Positions 12,451-23,099 of a stretch of 64,000 bases of DNA are shown here, in pieces. The stretch covers positions 491,639,180 through 491,703,179 of the forward strand of contig CM022298.1 in the NCBI GenBank assembly GCA_011799875.1, in the 5' to 3' direction. The stretch comes from Thinopyrum elongatum. Its lineage: Eukaryota > Streptophyta > Magnoliopsida > Poales > Poaceae. A program made the translations under genes and the position numbers. Positions within the stretch are counted from its first letter, which is position 1; each line of letters starts with the position of its first letter. The notes under the pieces are model-generated. The model saw only the letters and a program-made list of their open reading frames with translations. It made no database searches and was not told the origin of the DNA.

Positions 12451-14870
12451 GCATCCCCAAGCTTAATTCCTGCTCGTCCTCGAGTAGGTAAATGATAAAA
12501 ACAGAATTTTTGATGTGGAATCCTGCCTAACATGTTCATCACACATTCTTTTCTTTGTAGCATGGACATTTGAACTTTTATATGGTTCTAAGCAATAGTC
12601 TAGTTTTGACATGAAGACTTCAATACTCAAGCATATCAACAAGCAACCATGTCTTTCAAAATATCAACACTAAAGCAAGTTATCCCTAGCCCATTATGCT
12701 CAATCATTGATCCATTCATGAAACACACTCGCATATTAGCTACACCCAATGCTCAAGTAGGATCATAGTACCCCTTAGTTGGTCCTTTATAAGAGGAGAC
12801 TCAAGTAAAAATAAAAATTGCATAAAGTAAATAGAAAAACACTTCGCGGAGGGAAGTAGGGATTTGTAGAGGTGCCAGAGCTCAAAGCGAAAAAGATAGA
12901 GATAAAACATTTTGAGTGGCATGCCTTTCCTGTCAACGAAAATGATCGAGTAGTTCCCAATATTTTCCATGCTAGATATATCATAGGCGGTTCCCAAACA
13001 GAAAATAAAGTTTATTCCCTTTTCCACCATACTTTCACTTTCCATGGCTAGCCGTATCCACGGGTGCCTTCAATACCAACACTTTCCAAGGAATTTATTA
13101 TTTGACAACATAAAGTAAATTCATTTTTCATTTCAGGACTGGGAATCCCTAATACCTTTGCCGTACTCTCGTGCAATGACAAGTGAATAAACACCCATCT
13201 TGAGAATAACATATCTAGCATGGAAATATATCAGCCACCCCCTACCGTTTCATGAGCGGTATGAGCACACAAAAGAGAAATTTATTTTGAAATTAGAGAT
13301 GGTACATACAAATTTGCTTAGAACGGCATGAAAATACCGCATATAGGTAGGTATAGTGGACTCATGTGGCAAAATTGGTTTAAGGATTTTGGATGCACAA
13401 GTAGTGATCATACTTAGTGCAAATGAAGGCTGGCAAAAGATTGAGAAGCATCCAACCAAGAAAGGAAAAATCTCATAAGCGAGCATTAAGCATAACTAAC
13501 ACCAAATAATGCACCACAAGTAGGATGTAATATCATTACATAACAATTGACTTTCGTACTTGCATAGGGAATCACAAACCTTAACACCAATATTCCTACT
13601 AAAGCATAATTACTCATCAACATGACTCACATATTATATCAACATATCGCAAAACTATTACAAGGAATCAAGTTTATTTTGTCCAATGATCTTCATGAAA
13701 GTTTTTATTATATCCTCCTTGGATATCTATCACTTTGGAACTAATTTCATATGTTGCTTTTAATAAGCTCAAACAAATCTAAGTGAAGAACATGAGCATC
13801 ATATTTCTTTCTCTCAAAATAATCCAAGTGAAGCAAGAGAGAATTTCTTAAAAAATTTACTAACTCTCAAATAAATCTAAGTGAAGCATGAGAGCATTTC
13901 TTCAAAAATACTAAAGCACACCGTGCTCAAAAAGATATAAGTGAAGCACTAGAGCAATTCCATAGCTCAAAAAGATTTAAGTGAAGCATAGAGAGCAATT
14001 CTAACAAGTCATAGCATAATTTTGGATCTCTCAAATAGGTGTGTACAGCAAGGATTCATGACTTAAAATAAAAAGCAAAAAAAGCAAAGACTCGTATCAT
14101 ACAAGATGCTCCAAGCAAAACTCATAATATGTGACGAATAAAAATATAGTTTCAAGTAAAATACCGATGGTTGTTAGAAGAAAGAGGGGATGCCACTCGG
14201 GGGCATCCCCAAGCTTAGTTGCTTGATACTTCTTGAATATTATCTTGGAGTGCCTCGGGCATCCCCAAGCTTAGCCTTTTGCTAATCCTTATTCCTTCAT
14301 CCATCATAATATCACCCAAAACTTGAAAACTTCAATCACACGAAACTCAACAAAACCTTCGTGAGATCCGTTAGTATAAGAAAGCAAATCACTACTTTAA
14401 GTACTATTGCAAACCCATTCATATTTTATTTTTGCATTATATCTATTGTATTCCAACTTTTCTATGGCAAAAACTCTTCAAACAAAACCATAGAATCATC
14501 AAAACAAGCACACAACGCAAAGAATACAGAATCTGTCAAAATAGAACAATCTATAGCAATCTGAAAACTTCGAATACTTGTGTAACTCTAGAAATTATGA
14601 AAAATTAGGAAAACGTGGGTAATTTGTATATCAATCTTTTGTAAAAAATTCAGAGCTTTATCACGTTTCTGTGATTTTTCAAAATTATTTTTCTGGGCGC
14701 AAAAGTTTCTATTTTCCAACAAGATCGAATCAACTATCTCCCAACATGATCCCAAAGGCTTTGCTTGGCACAAACACTAATTAAAACATAAAAACACAAT
14801 CATAACGGTAGCATAATTGTGTAAACACTCAAGAACAAAAAGAAAAAGACAAAAATAAATTTTATTCATT
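12451..14870 (-). other. 3' internal non-coding region of element E, with three PPT copies
   Basis: No coding region is supported in this 2.4 kb. The true PPT lies next to the LTR at 12451-12465. The same 15 bases recur at 14203-14217 and 14259-14273, on the same strand. A short direct repeat array lies at 13767-14002. The stretch near 14870-14910 (TGCCTCCCAACAAGCGCTA) matches the post-ORF segment of element D at 42566-42600 in reverse, so both belong to one family. Confidence 0.75.
13767..14002 (-). repeat. Five degenerate direct repeats of about 45 bp in element E
   Basis: The core TAAGTGAAGCA (variants CCAAGTGAAGCA, CTAAGTGAAGAA) recurs five times, each preceded by CTCAAA and most followed by GAGAGCAATTCT-like bases. 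Starts are near 13767, 13811, 13864, 13924 and 13964. The unit lengths vary from about 40 to 60. No coding potential is evident. Confidence 0.8.
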
Positions 14871-14930
14871 GCGTTGCCTCCCAACAAGCGCTATCGTTTT
14901 ACGCCCCTGGCTAGGCATCATGCAAAGGCT

Positions 14931-15584
14931 CTAAGTATTGTCATCTTTGTTTTTGTTTATCTCAGAGATGCTTTTGTTAGGGGGTTTTGCAAAGACAACA
15001 TAGAAAACATTGTCCATAGAAACTTTAGCACTATCAAGTTGTTTATCATCATAACCCCTTTGATTTCCGGTAGCAATCCAAGAATAGTGTTGATTAACAT
15101 CATTGAAAACTTGTTGGATTATATCTAAAATAGGGGGTTCCTTTTTAAGATTCTCATCAAAGATATGATTATCCCCAAGCAAATGTCTTAGCACATAATC
15201 ACTATTATAAAGAATTTCATCTATAACCGGCTTTTCACGTTTCATACCATAAAAGTCAAAGATTTCCCTAGCTTCCCGTATTATGTAATCAAATTCATTC
15301 ATAAGAACAAAGGTAGCTAACTTTTTAGGTTTGGGATTTTTTATAATGGGTAGCTCATAAAACAATCTTTGCAAGGTAGGATGGGTACGGATAAATTTAT
15401 TTTTAAGTTTCAGAACTAGTACTGAAATAGCTTTCGCATAAGATTTAGTCCTTTTAAGTATAGGAACATCATCAAGACTTAAATTTCCAACACAATTGAA
15501 AAATTCTTGGATACGTTCTTTTCCTATAACATTCCCTTGCCCCAAAACAAAAGTTTTAGCATCCAGATTGCCAAATCGTTCCAT
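14931..15584 (-). CDS. Uncharacterised ORF of the non-autonomous element E (217 aa)
   Basis: The ATG at 15584 opens 217 codons without interruption, ending ...KNKDDNT. The closest relative in the window is the ORF of element D at 41711-42541. They share KTF-(V/L)G-GN-IGK, a FF(N/D)C-G block, (Y)A-AI-(V/M)L, FI/HIHP-LQ-FYELP, PKAKK(I/L)AT, and EFD-II-EAREI. Both end in DNT. The protein is mostly helical in appearance, with no zinc knuckle, protease, RT or integrase motif and no signal peptide. A Gag-like role is possible because it is the only ORF of the element and lies just after the PBS region in D, but I do not recognise a family. The upstream 40 codons present in D are missing here, next to the CACTA remnant. 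Confidence 0.6.
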   Translation of the reverse strand: MERFGNLDAKTFVLGQGNVIGKERIQEFFNCVGNLSLDDVPILKRTKSYAKAISVLVLKLKNKFIRTHPTLQRLFYELPIIKNPKPKKLATFVLMNEFDYIIREAREIFDFYGMKREKPVIDEILYNSDYVLRHLLGDNHIFDENLKKEPPILDIIQQVFNDVNQHYSWIATGNQRGYDDKQLDSAKVSMDNVFYVVFAKPPNKSISEINKNKDDNT

Positions 15585-15625
15585 TTTAGGAGTTAGGCCA
15601 TCATCTGTTTATGCCATACCAAAGT

Positions 15626-15777
15626 TCACTACAAGAAATATGTCAACTTATGACCTTCTCTCAGTGACCCCGGCTGAATTGGTCGTAAATCCACGGCCAT
15701 TCCGCTTGGAAGGGCTCAAACCCTGAAATTGCCTTACACCAAATGGTCATAAAGTAGATAAGAGTGGTCGACAAGAA
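15626..15777 (+). mobile_element. Terminal stub of a CACTA (En/Spm) DNA transposon
   Basis: CACTACAAGAAATATGTCAA at 15626 is the terminal inverted repeat typical of Triticeae CACTA elements. It is followed by subterminal motifs in both directions (TTATGACC near 15648, GGTCATAA near 15744). No opposite terminus (TTTCTTGTAGTG) is present. The stub passes directly into the last 12 bp of the element E LTR at 15779. It is a remnant left after deletion, and there is no transposase. Confidence 0.8.
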
Positions 15778-15790
15778 TGGAGACGTATCA

Positions 15791-17191
15791 GCGGCGCACA
15801 CGGCTAGGCAATTGTCTATTGTGTGCTAGATGCCCCCCTCCCACATATATATTGGTGGGTGGGAGGGAGGAGCAGCCAAGGGGGGCGCCCAAGTAGGAGG
15901 AATCCTACTTGGGGTCTCTCCCAAGGTGGCGCCCCCCTTTCCTTATTTGGAGAGTGGGGAAAGGCAGGTGAGGGTGGCGCCCCCGCCCATTTCCTTTCTC
16001 CCATGAGAGGGAAAGGCAGGAGGGGCTAGCCCTCCCCCTTTTCCTTCCCTAGGGCTTGCCAACCAAGGGAAGGGGCGCACCAGCCCCTTTGTGGGCTGGT
16101 TTGTCCCCTCCTTTGGCCCATAAGGCCCATAACTTGCCGGGGGGGTGCCCGGAACCCCTTCCGGTGACCCTATTCCTTCCTGGTACGTCCCGAAACACTT
16201 TCGGTGTCCAAATACCATCGTCCTATATATCAATCTTTACCTCTCGACCATTTCAAGACTCCTCGTCATGTCCGTGATCTCATCTGGGACTCCGAACATC
16301 ATTCGGTCACCAAATCATATAACTCATATAACACTATATCGTCAACGAGCGTTAAGCGTGCGGACCCTACGGGTTCGAGAACTATGTAGACATGACCGAG
16401 ACACCTCTCTGGTCAATAACCAATAGCGGAACCTGGATGCCCATATTGGCTCCTACATATTCTATGAAGATCTTTATCGTTTGAACCGTTATGACAACAT
16501 ACGTAATTCCCTTTGTCCATCAGTATGTTACTTGCCCGAGATTCGATCGTCGGTATCTTCATACCTAGTTCAATCTCGTTACCGGCAAGTCTCTTTACTC
16601 GTTCCGTAATACGTCACCTCGTGACTAACTCCTTAGTCGTTTGCTTGCAAGCTTATGATGTGTATCACCGAGAGGGCCCAGAGATACCTCTCCGATACTT
16701 GGAGTGACAAATCCTAATCTTGATCTATGCCAACTCAACAAACACCTTCGAAGATACCTGTAGAGCATCTTTATGATCACCCAGTTACATTGTGATGTTT
16801 GATAGCACACAAGGTATTGCTCCGGTATCCGGGAGTTGCATAATCTCATCGTCGAAGGAATATATATTTGACATGAAGAAAGCAATAGTAATAAACTGAA
16901 CAATCATTATGCTAAGCTAACGGATGGGTCTTGTCCATCACATTATTCTCCTAATGATGTGATCCCGTTATCAAATGACAACACATATCCATGGTTGGGA
17001 AACCTTAACCATCTTTGATCAACGAGCTAGTGTAGTATAGGCTCACTAGGGACACTGTATTTGTTTATGTATTCACACATGTATTTAAGTTTCCAATCAA
17101 TACAATTCTAGCATGAATAATAAACCTTTATCATGAATAAGGAAATATAAAATAACAACTTTATTATTGCCTCTAGGGCATATTTCCTTCA
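15791..17191 (-). repeat. LTR L2 of element B, second part
   Basis: This continues the copia LTR after element E and ends with CATATTTCCTTCA at 17191. Directly behind follow GTCTCTCAGTTGCAC (damaged PPT) and the 3' end of a second internal copy. L2 is therefore the 5' LTR of copy 1 and the 3' LTR of copy 2. Confidence 0.9.
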
Positions 17192-17409
17192 GTCTCTCAG
17201 TTGCACTAGAGTCAATAATCTAGTTCACATTGCCATGTGATTTAATACCAATAGTTCACATCATCATGTGATTAACACCCATAGTTCACATCGCCATGTG
17301 ACCAACAACCAAAGGATTTACTAGAGTCAATAATCTAGTTCACATCGCTATGTGATTAACACCCAAAAGAGTAGTAAGGTGTGATCATGTTTTGCTTGTG
17401 AGAGAGGTA
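17192..17409 (-). other. 3' end of element B internal copy 2, before the Helitron
   Basis: The segment aligns with 5487-5704: worn PPT, then CTAGAGTCAATAATCTAG-type repeats and CATGTGATTAACACCC blocks, up to GAGAGAGGTA. No gene is expected here. It is the untranslated tail between Pol and the PPT. Confidence 0.85.
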
Positions 17410-18264
17410 CTAGTCAATATGCCCATGCGTTGCGACGGGAAAAAAAATCATACACCACTACGTAATAAGCAATGCCTCAATGACCCCTTCCCCCCGTCCG
17501 CGTCCTCTATTTTATCAGCACCCCATCCGTCCTCCTTTCCGCCCTTGTCGAAGATGGCCGTTTTGTCCACCTGGTCACAAGCGTGTAGATGTGATCAATT
17601 CAAGGTGATGAGCTTGGCCACCTCATAGCACATATCACTGAACCGCGGCAGGGCAATGGGATGTTTAAACTAATCTCTTGGTTTGACCACCCTCACTACC
17701 TTATACTTTGGCCAGCTTTGACCGTGAACTTGTCTCATGGGAGGGCAGGTACTACTCGTGTCCCTGCATACCACCTTGACCTTCCCAACCACATGCTCGC
17801 AACTAATATGTATATAGTAAAAGGACACATTAGATGGCTATTAGTAGTGAACGTTAGGTAAGAAATATCATCGCCCATGCTTCCCTAGAGAGCAAACACC
17901 AACTGCCATGAACCCGGCTTTTATGCAGCTAAACGAATCAAACAGTCAATAGAACCTTTGAGAGTAGCAACATTAAGTTTTTCTATTTTGATATCATTTG
18001 GTCTCACCTAAATTAGCAAGGAGAAACAATACCGTCGCTTTAGGGGTACAAAGTTTCAACCGCAGTCCCATTAAAATAAAGTTTCAACAGCAGAAGGTTT
18101 GAGGATTCATGACTGACGACCCAAACTCAAATAAACAATAAAACCCACACAACAGCTAAGTTGTGTTCACCTTGATCTCGGAGTTTGTCGTTCGCCATCA
18201 TAGTCGTGGTCGATCCTAAAGGACCCGACCAACTCCTCCCGACTTGAGTCAGGCCGCGTGGGGT

Positions 18265-18489
18265 CTACTTCAGCATGATGATCTCTTGGTCCAGAGTCTG
18301 GGTCCTGTACCTCACCGTCTCGTAGTCCAATGCATTGTCGTCGAGGGCGCAAAGATTCCCCCGTCCAGGCATGTCTGTGTACGGGCGAGTGATGTTCAAA
18401 GGCTGGCTGGCGATGCCTGGAAGCAGATCGACAGAGAACACACATCGAAGCTGAATCAAGCGCTTGATGAAGGCACCGCGCATGTGCAT
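18265..18489 (-). pseudogene. Possible captured host gene fragment inside the Helitron (74 codons)
   Basis: The minus-strand frame reads like part of a soluble protein (GAFIKRLIQLRCVFS, then NITRPYTDMPGRGN and LDYETVRYRTQTLDQEI). It begins after a TAG and an AG that could be a splice acceptor, and ends with a stop after IIMLK. A longer overlapping frame (18167-18568) is arginine- and histidine-rich and looks like noise. I do not recognise the parent gene. Helitrons of grasses often carry such exon pieces, which is the only support for function-derived origin. Confidence 0.35.
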
Positions 18490-18935
18490 CTGCTACATGA
18501 ACAAAACCTGCACGATGAGCCAGAGTGGCATCCTGTCGTTCTGCATTGCACGCCTCTCCTCTCTGCACAAACCCGGGTGCTCCTGAGATGACATAGAAAT
18601 AGAATTAGCAGCTTCCTCTCTTTATAGATACTTGAATATTCAAACAAGCAAACTACTCGAACAAATCACAGTGACGAACATGAGTATGTCAGTACATAGT
18701 TGACTGACTGTACAAAGAGCTAGAGATAACTGACACGGCATGTAACATTTTCGAGCCTTGCAACTTCATCAAGTGCTAATAGTTCACAATAGCCACCTCC
18801 AAATGAAAATCTTGTTAAACAAAAATTTGTGTTTCCTCAAGCTTTAATCGTGTTATCATCAGGTTTGGCGATGCCAAATTCAGCAGGATTTCAGAAAGTG
18901 CAGACTGTAGAAAGAGCTACAGCTAAATGATACGT

Positions 18936-19275
18936 CATGTTACACATAGCAGCAGTGAAGTAGAACGCCATTGGGATGGCCCCGCTAGCCTCCAACAGGA
19001 GCAGCTCATTCACGTCCTACAGAAATATCGATTTGAGCCAGGTTGGTGTGCTCTGGCGTCGCCCGGCGGACTTCGCTGGTGCTGCTGTGGTGCAGGCTCG
19101 AGGGAGAAGGGTCATGTTACCAATAGGAGCAGCGAAGTAGAACGCCACCAGGATGACGATGCTCGCCCCAACGGGAGCAGATCAATCACCGTAAACATCG
19201 ACATGAGCCAGGTTGATGTGCTCCGGCGTCGTCGTGCGAGCGGCGGTGCTGATGCTTGCAGGTTCGGTGAAGGAA
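18936..19275 (+). repeat. Two diverged direct repeats of about 170 bp in the Helitron
   Basis: The block starting CATGTTACACATAG at 18936 recurs, changed, as CATGTTACCAATAG at 19113. Both contain GCAG-GAAGTAGAACGCCA, GGAGCAG-TCA, ATCGA-ATGAGCCAGGTTG-TGTGCTC-GGCGTCG and an ending near 19110 and 19275. The repeat is diverged, so it is older than the 31-bp repeat further right. Confidence 0.75.
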
Positions 19276-19601
19276 AGGATCCCCGGCAGCATGGGCCATC
19301 GTTGCAGACTTGCAGTCAGCCTTTGCGCGGGCGAGGCCGAGACCTTACAGCTGGTTAGGAGAGAAGGCTGATGATATGGGCTTCACTGGCATCGGCCTTG
19401 GTGCAGCTTTTCCGTGATGCAAGATCTTGCGCTTGGCTAGGAGAGTAGGTGACGGTGTGGGATGTGTCACCGTCCGCGTCGACATGAATCTTCTTCCATG
19501 GCAGGCATGTCGTCTGGCCGTTCTGCTTGCTGCCCCGTAGGATTCGCCTCGGCGTCGTAGTGACATACATATAAGCAGCATCTTAGTCACGTATTTGTAT
19601 G

Positions 19602-19734
19602 CATCACCTACCAACAGGGCGTGTTGCCCAGTTCCTTTTTCTCCTTTGATTTGATCTGATTTGACACGTATATATCGCACAAAGCTGGCTGGCGAAAAGT
19701 ACTCATCACCTACCAACAGGGCGTGTTGCCCAGT
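19602..19734 (+). repeat. 31-bp perfect direct repeat in the Helitron
   Basis: CATCACCTACCAACAGGGCG and the following GTGTTGCCCAGT occur at 19602-19632 and again at 19704-19734. The copies are 102 bases apart and identical over about 31 bases, which suggests a recent local duplication. Confidence 0.85.
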
Positions 19735-20094
19735 CCAACTCGGATTGCCCTTGGTTTGTTCTACGGACGAAAAGAAAAGGACTCTGCTGCGCTCCTGTGG
19801 GCTAGTAAGGACTCTACGCTGGCTGGGCTCTTGTGGGTTGGTAAAAAATATTGAGAGATCGATTGAGGGGCATCCAGAGATTGGTTCCTGCAATCCATTA
19901 GATGGCAAAAGAGACGAGATCCCTCGCGGCATGGAAAGATCGATCGTTCTCTGCTACTATTTTTTTATAGAAGATAGTATAGATCCTCTTAAATCTCAAC
20001 CATCGATTTTTATGATTAACGTAAAATTAACGGATATAAAAGGGTGATGTATGGAGAACTATGAAAGCTTCCGTCCTTTATTATTAGGTAAAGA

Positions 20095-21581
20095 TAGTCA
20101 ACGGGTCTGTCACATTCAGATCCGTACGTATTTTGCAAATTTCTATGTCTACAATGCTCTGCATGGAGCTACTCTAGCTAATTTCTCCCACTATCAATAT
20201 GTATCTAGATTGAGACTCTAAGTCATCTAGATAAGTGTCAAAACTTGCATCGACGTAACTCTTTACGACGAACTCTTTATCACCTCCGTAACCGAGAAAT
20301 ATCTCCTTAGTCCTCTTAGGTAACTAACAATAATTTTGACCGCTGTCCAGTGATCTATTGTACTTCTTCGCCAAACTTATGGCAAGGTACACAATAGGTC
20401 TGGTACATAGCATGGCATACTTTATAGAACCTATGGCTGAGGCATAGGGATGACTTTCATTTTCTCTCTATCTTTTTCCGTGGTCGGGATTTGAGTCTTA
20501 CTCAACTTCACACCTTACAGGCTAGAACTCCTTCTTTGACTGATCCATTTTGAACTCCTTCAAAATCTTGTCAAGGTATGTACTCATTGAAAATCTTATC
20601 GAGAGTCTTGATCTATCTCCATAGATCTTGATGCCCAATATGTAAGCAGCTTCACCGAGGTATTTCATTGAAAAATTCTTATTCAAGTATCCTTTTGTGC
20701 TATCCAGAAATTCTATATCATTTCCAATCAGCAATATGTCATCCACATATAATATCAGAAATGCTACAGAGCTTCCACTCACTTTCTTGTAAATACAGGC
20801 TTCACCGTAAGTCTGTATAAAACCATATGCTTTGATCACCTCATCAAAGCGTATATTCCAACTCCGAGATGCTTGCACCAGTCCATAGATGGATCACTGG
20901 AGCTTGCACACTTTGTTAGCATCTTTAGGATCGAAAAAACCTTCTGGTTGTATCATATACAACTCTTCTTTAAGATATCCATTAAGGAATGCAGTTTTGA
21001 CATCCATTTACCAGATTTCATAATTATAAAATGTGGCAATTGCTAACATGATTCGGACAGACTTAAGCATCGCTAAGGGTGAGAAAGTCTCATCATAGTC
21101 AATCCCTTGAACTTGTCAAAAACCTTTTGCGACAAGTCGAGCTTTGTAGACAGTAACCTTACCATGAGCGTCAGTCTTCTTCTTGAAGATCCATTTATTT
21201 TCTATGGCTTGCCGATCATCGGGCAAGTCCACCAAAGTCCACACTTTGTTCTCATGCATGGATCCTATCTCAGATTTCATGGCCTCAAGCCATCTGTCGG
21301 AATCTGGGCTCATCATAGCTTCTTCATAGTTCGTAGATTCTCCTTGGTCTAGTAACATGACTTCCAGGACAGGATTTCCGTACCACTCTGGTGCGGATCG
21401 TGCTCTGGTCGACCTACGAAGTTCAGTAGTAACTTGATCTGAAGTTTCATGATCACCATCATTAGCTTCCTCTCTAGTTGGTGTAGGCATCACGGGAACA
21501 GTTTTCTCTGATGTACTACTTTCCAATTCGAGAGAAGGTACAATTATCTCATCAAGTTCTACTTTCCTCCCACCCACTTCT
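20095..21581 (-). pseudogene. pol: RT and RNase H remnant of element B internal copy 2
   Basis: The region aligns with 5705-7180. Open pieces are 20522-20878 (with YVDD at 20738-20749) and 21116-21581 (linker, WLEAMKSEIG, NKWIFKKKTDA). A stop follows in CKLQ (20880-20900), and further frame damage lies at 20440-20470. The RNase H deletion and in-frame TAG match copy 1 and element A. Athila element F interrupts the linker at 21582 with TSD CTTCT (21577-21581 and 35599-35603). Confidence 0.85.
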
Positions 21582-23099
21582 TGATGACCCACAAGTATAT
21601 GGAATCAATTGTAGTCTTTTCAATAAGTAAGAGTGTCGAACCCAACGAGGAGCAGAAGGAAATGATAAGCGGTTTTCAGCAAGGTAATGTCTGCAAGCAC
21701 TGAAATTATAAGTAGCAAGTAGTTTGATAGCAAGATAATTTGTAACGAGCAAGTAATGGTAATGGTAACAAAAGTGCAGCAAGGTAGCCCAATCCTTTTC
21801 GGGCAAAGAACAGGCCAAAACGGTCTCTTATAATAAGCAAAGCTTTCTTGAGGGTACACGGGAATTTCATCTAGTCACTTTCATCATGTTGGTTTGATTC
21901 GTGTTCGCTACGATGATAATTTGATATGTGGGTGGACCGGTGCTTAGGTGCTGTTCTTACTTGAACAAGCCTCCTACTTATGATTAACCCCCTCGCAAGC
22001 ATCCGCAACTACGAGAAAAGTATTAAGAATAAATTCTAACCATAGCATTAAACTTTTGGATCCAATCGGTCCCTTACGGAATAGCTCATAAACTAGGGTT
22101 TAAGCTTCTGTCACTCTCGCAACCCATCATCTAATAACTACTCCACAATGCATTCCCTTAGGCCCAAATATGGTGAAGTGTCATGTAGTCGACGTTCACA
22201 TGACACCACTAAGGGAATCGCAACATACATACTATCAAAATATCGAACACATATCAAGTTTACATGATTACTTGCAACATGATTTCTCCCGTGACCTCAA
22301 GAACAAAAGTAACTACTCACAAATGATAATCATGCTCAAGATCAGAGGGGTATTAAATAGCATATTGGATCTGAACATATGATCTTCCACCAAATAAACC
22401 ATATAGTGATCAACTACAAGATGTAATCAACACTACTAGTCACCCACAAGTACCAATCTGAGGTTCCGGTGCAAAGATTGAACACAAGAGATGAACTAGG
22501 GTTTGAGAAGAGTTGGTGATGTTGAAGATGTTGATGGAGATTGCCCTCCCCAAGATGGGAGAGTTGTTGGTGATGATGTTGACGATGATTTCCCCCTCCG
22601 TGAGGGAAGTTCCCCCAGTGGAATCGCTCCGTCGGAGGGCAAAAGTGCTCCTGCCCAAGTTCCGCCTCGAGACGGCGGCGCTTCGTCCCGAAAGTCCTCT
22701 CCTTCTTTTTTCTATGTCAAAATGACTTATATACCAGAAAATGGGCACCGGAGGTGGGCTGGGCTGAGCACAACCCACCAGGGCACGCCTGGGGGGCCTG
22801 GCGCGCCCTGGTGTCTTGTGCTCACCAGGTAGCCCCCCTCCGGTAGTTATTTGCTCTAGTATTTTTCATATATTCCATAAAAATTCCTTGTGAAGTTTCA
22901 GCTCATTTGGAGTTGTGCAGAATAGGTGGCCTGACGTAGCTTTTTCAGGTCCAGATTTCCAGTTGCCGGAATTCTCCCTCTTTGTGTAAACCTTGCATAT
23001 TATGAGAGAAAAGGCATTAGAATTACTCCAAAAAGCATTATTATGCAATAAAACAATGTAAATAACAGTAGGAAAACATGATGCAAAATGTACGTATCA
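21582..23099 (-). repeat. 3' LTR of element F
   Basis: TGATGACCCACAAG to GTACGTATCA bounds 1518 bp. On the minus strand it starts TGATACGT and ends GTCATCA. The sister LTR at 34101-35598 is very similar but lacks a short GC-rich piece of U3 near 22790-22805. PPT (reverse of ACTCCCCCAAGCTT) follows at 23100-23113. Confidence 0.93.

Larger units (their letters stand above)
10961..15790 (-). mobile_element. Element E: non-autonomous Ty3/gypsy-type element (Sabrina-like), in LTR L2
   Basis: The left border TGATGTCTGC and right border ACGTATCA are the LTR ends (on the minus strand TGATACGTC...GACATCA). The flanks GCACC and GCGGC each differ by one base from the GCGCC seen at the same place in L1, so they look like a worn 5-bp TSD. 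The unit holds one full LTR, a long internal region with one ORF and no pol, and only 12 bp of the second LTR, next to a CACTA remnant. Members of this kind must borrow enzymes. The family name is from memory. Confidence 0.85.
17410..20094 (-). mobile_element. Non-autonomous Helitron, 2685 bp, in element B copy 2
   Basis: On the minus strand the unit starts TCTTTACC and ends CTAG, fitting the Helitron rule 5'-TC...CTRR-3'. A GC-rich hairpin-type motif (CCCGT...ATGGG, 17421-17438) lies 7 bases inside the CTAG, as expected for the 3' terminator. It sits between A and T without target duplication. The uninterrupted homologous site at 5701-5720 reads GGTATAGTCAAC, so the exact empty site is known. 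No Rep/helicase ORF is present. The interior has direct repeats and a possible captured gene fragment. Confidence 0.88.

Noticed and set aside
10581..17191. L2 as the LTR of a third, separate copia insertion.
   Set aside because: There is no TSD next to L2; internal sequence continues on both sides, and copies 1 and 2 share private mutations. Tandem duplication explains it better.
18167..18568. A 133-codon minus-strand frame overlapping the candidate captured exon.
   Set aside because: It is rich in Arg, His and Ser, typical of an off-frame reading. The 74-codon frame is the better candidate.
19345..19932. A 195-codon minus-strand frame in the Helitron.
   Set aside because: Its apparent internal repeat comes from the 31-bp DNA repeat, the composition is irregular and no domain is visible.
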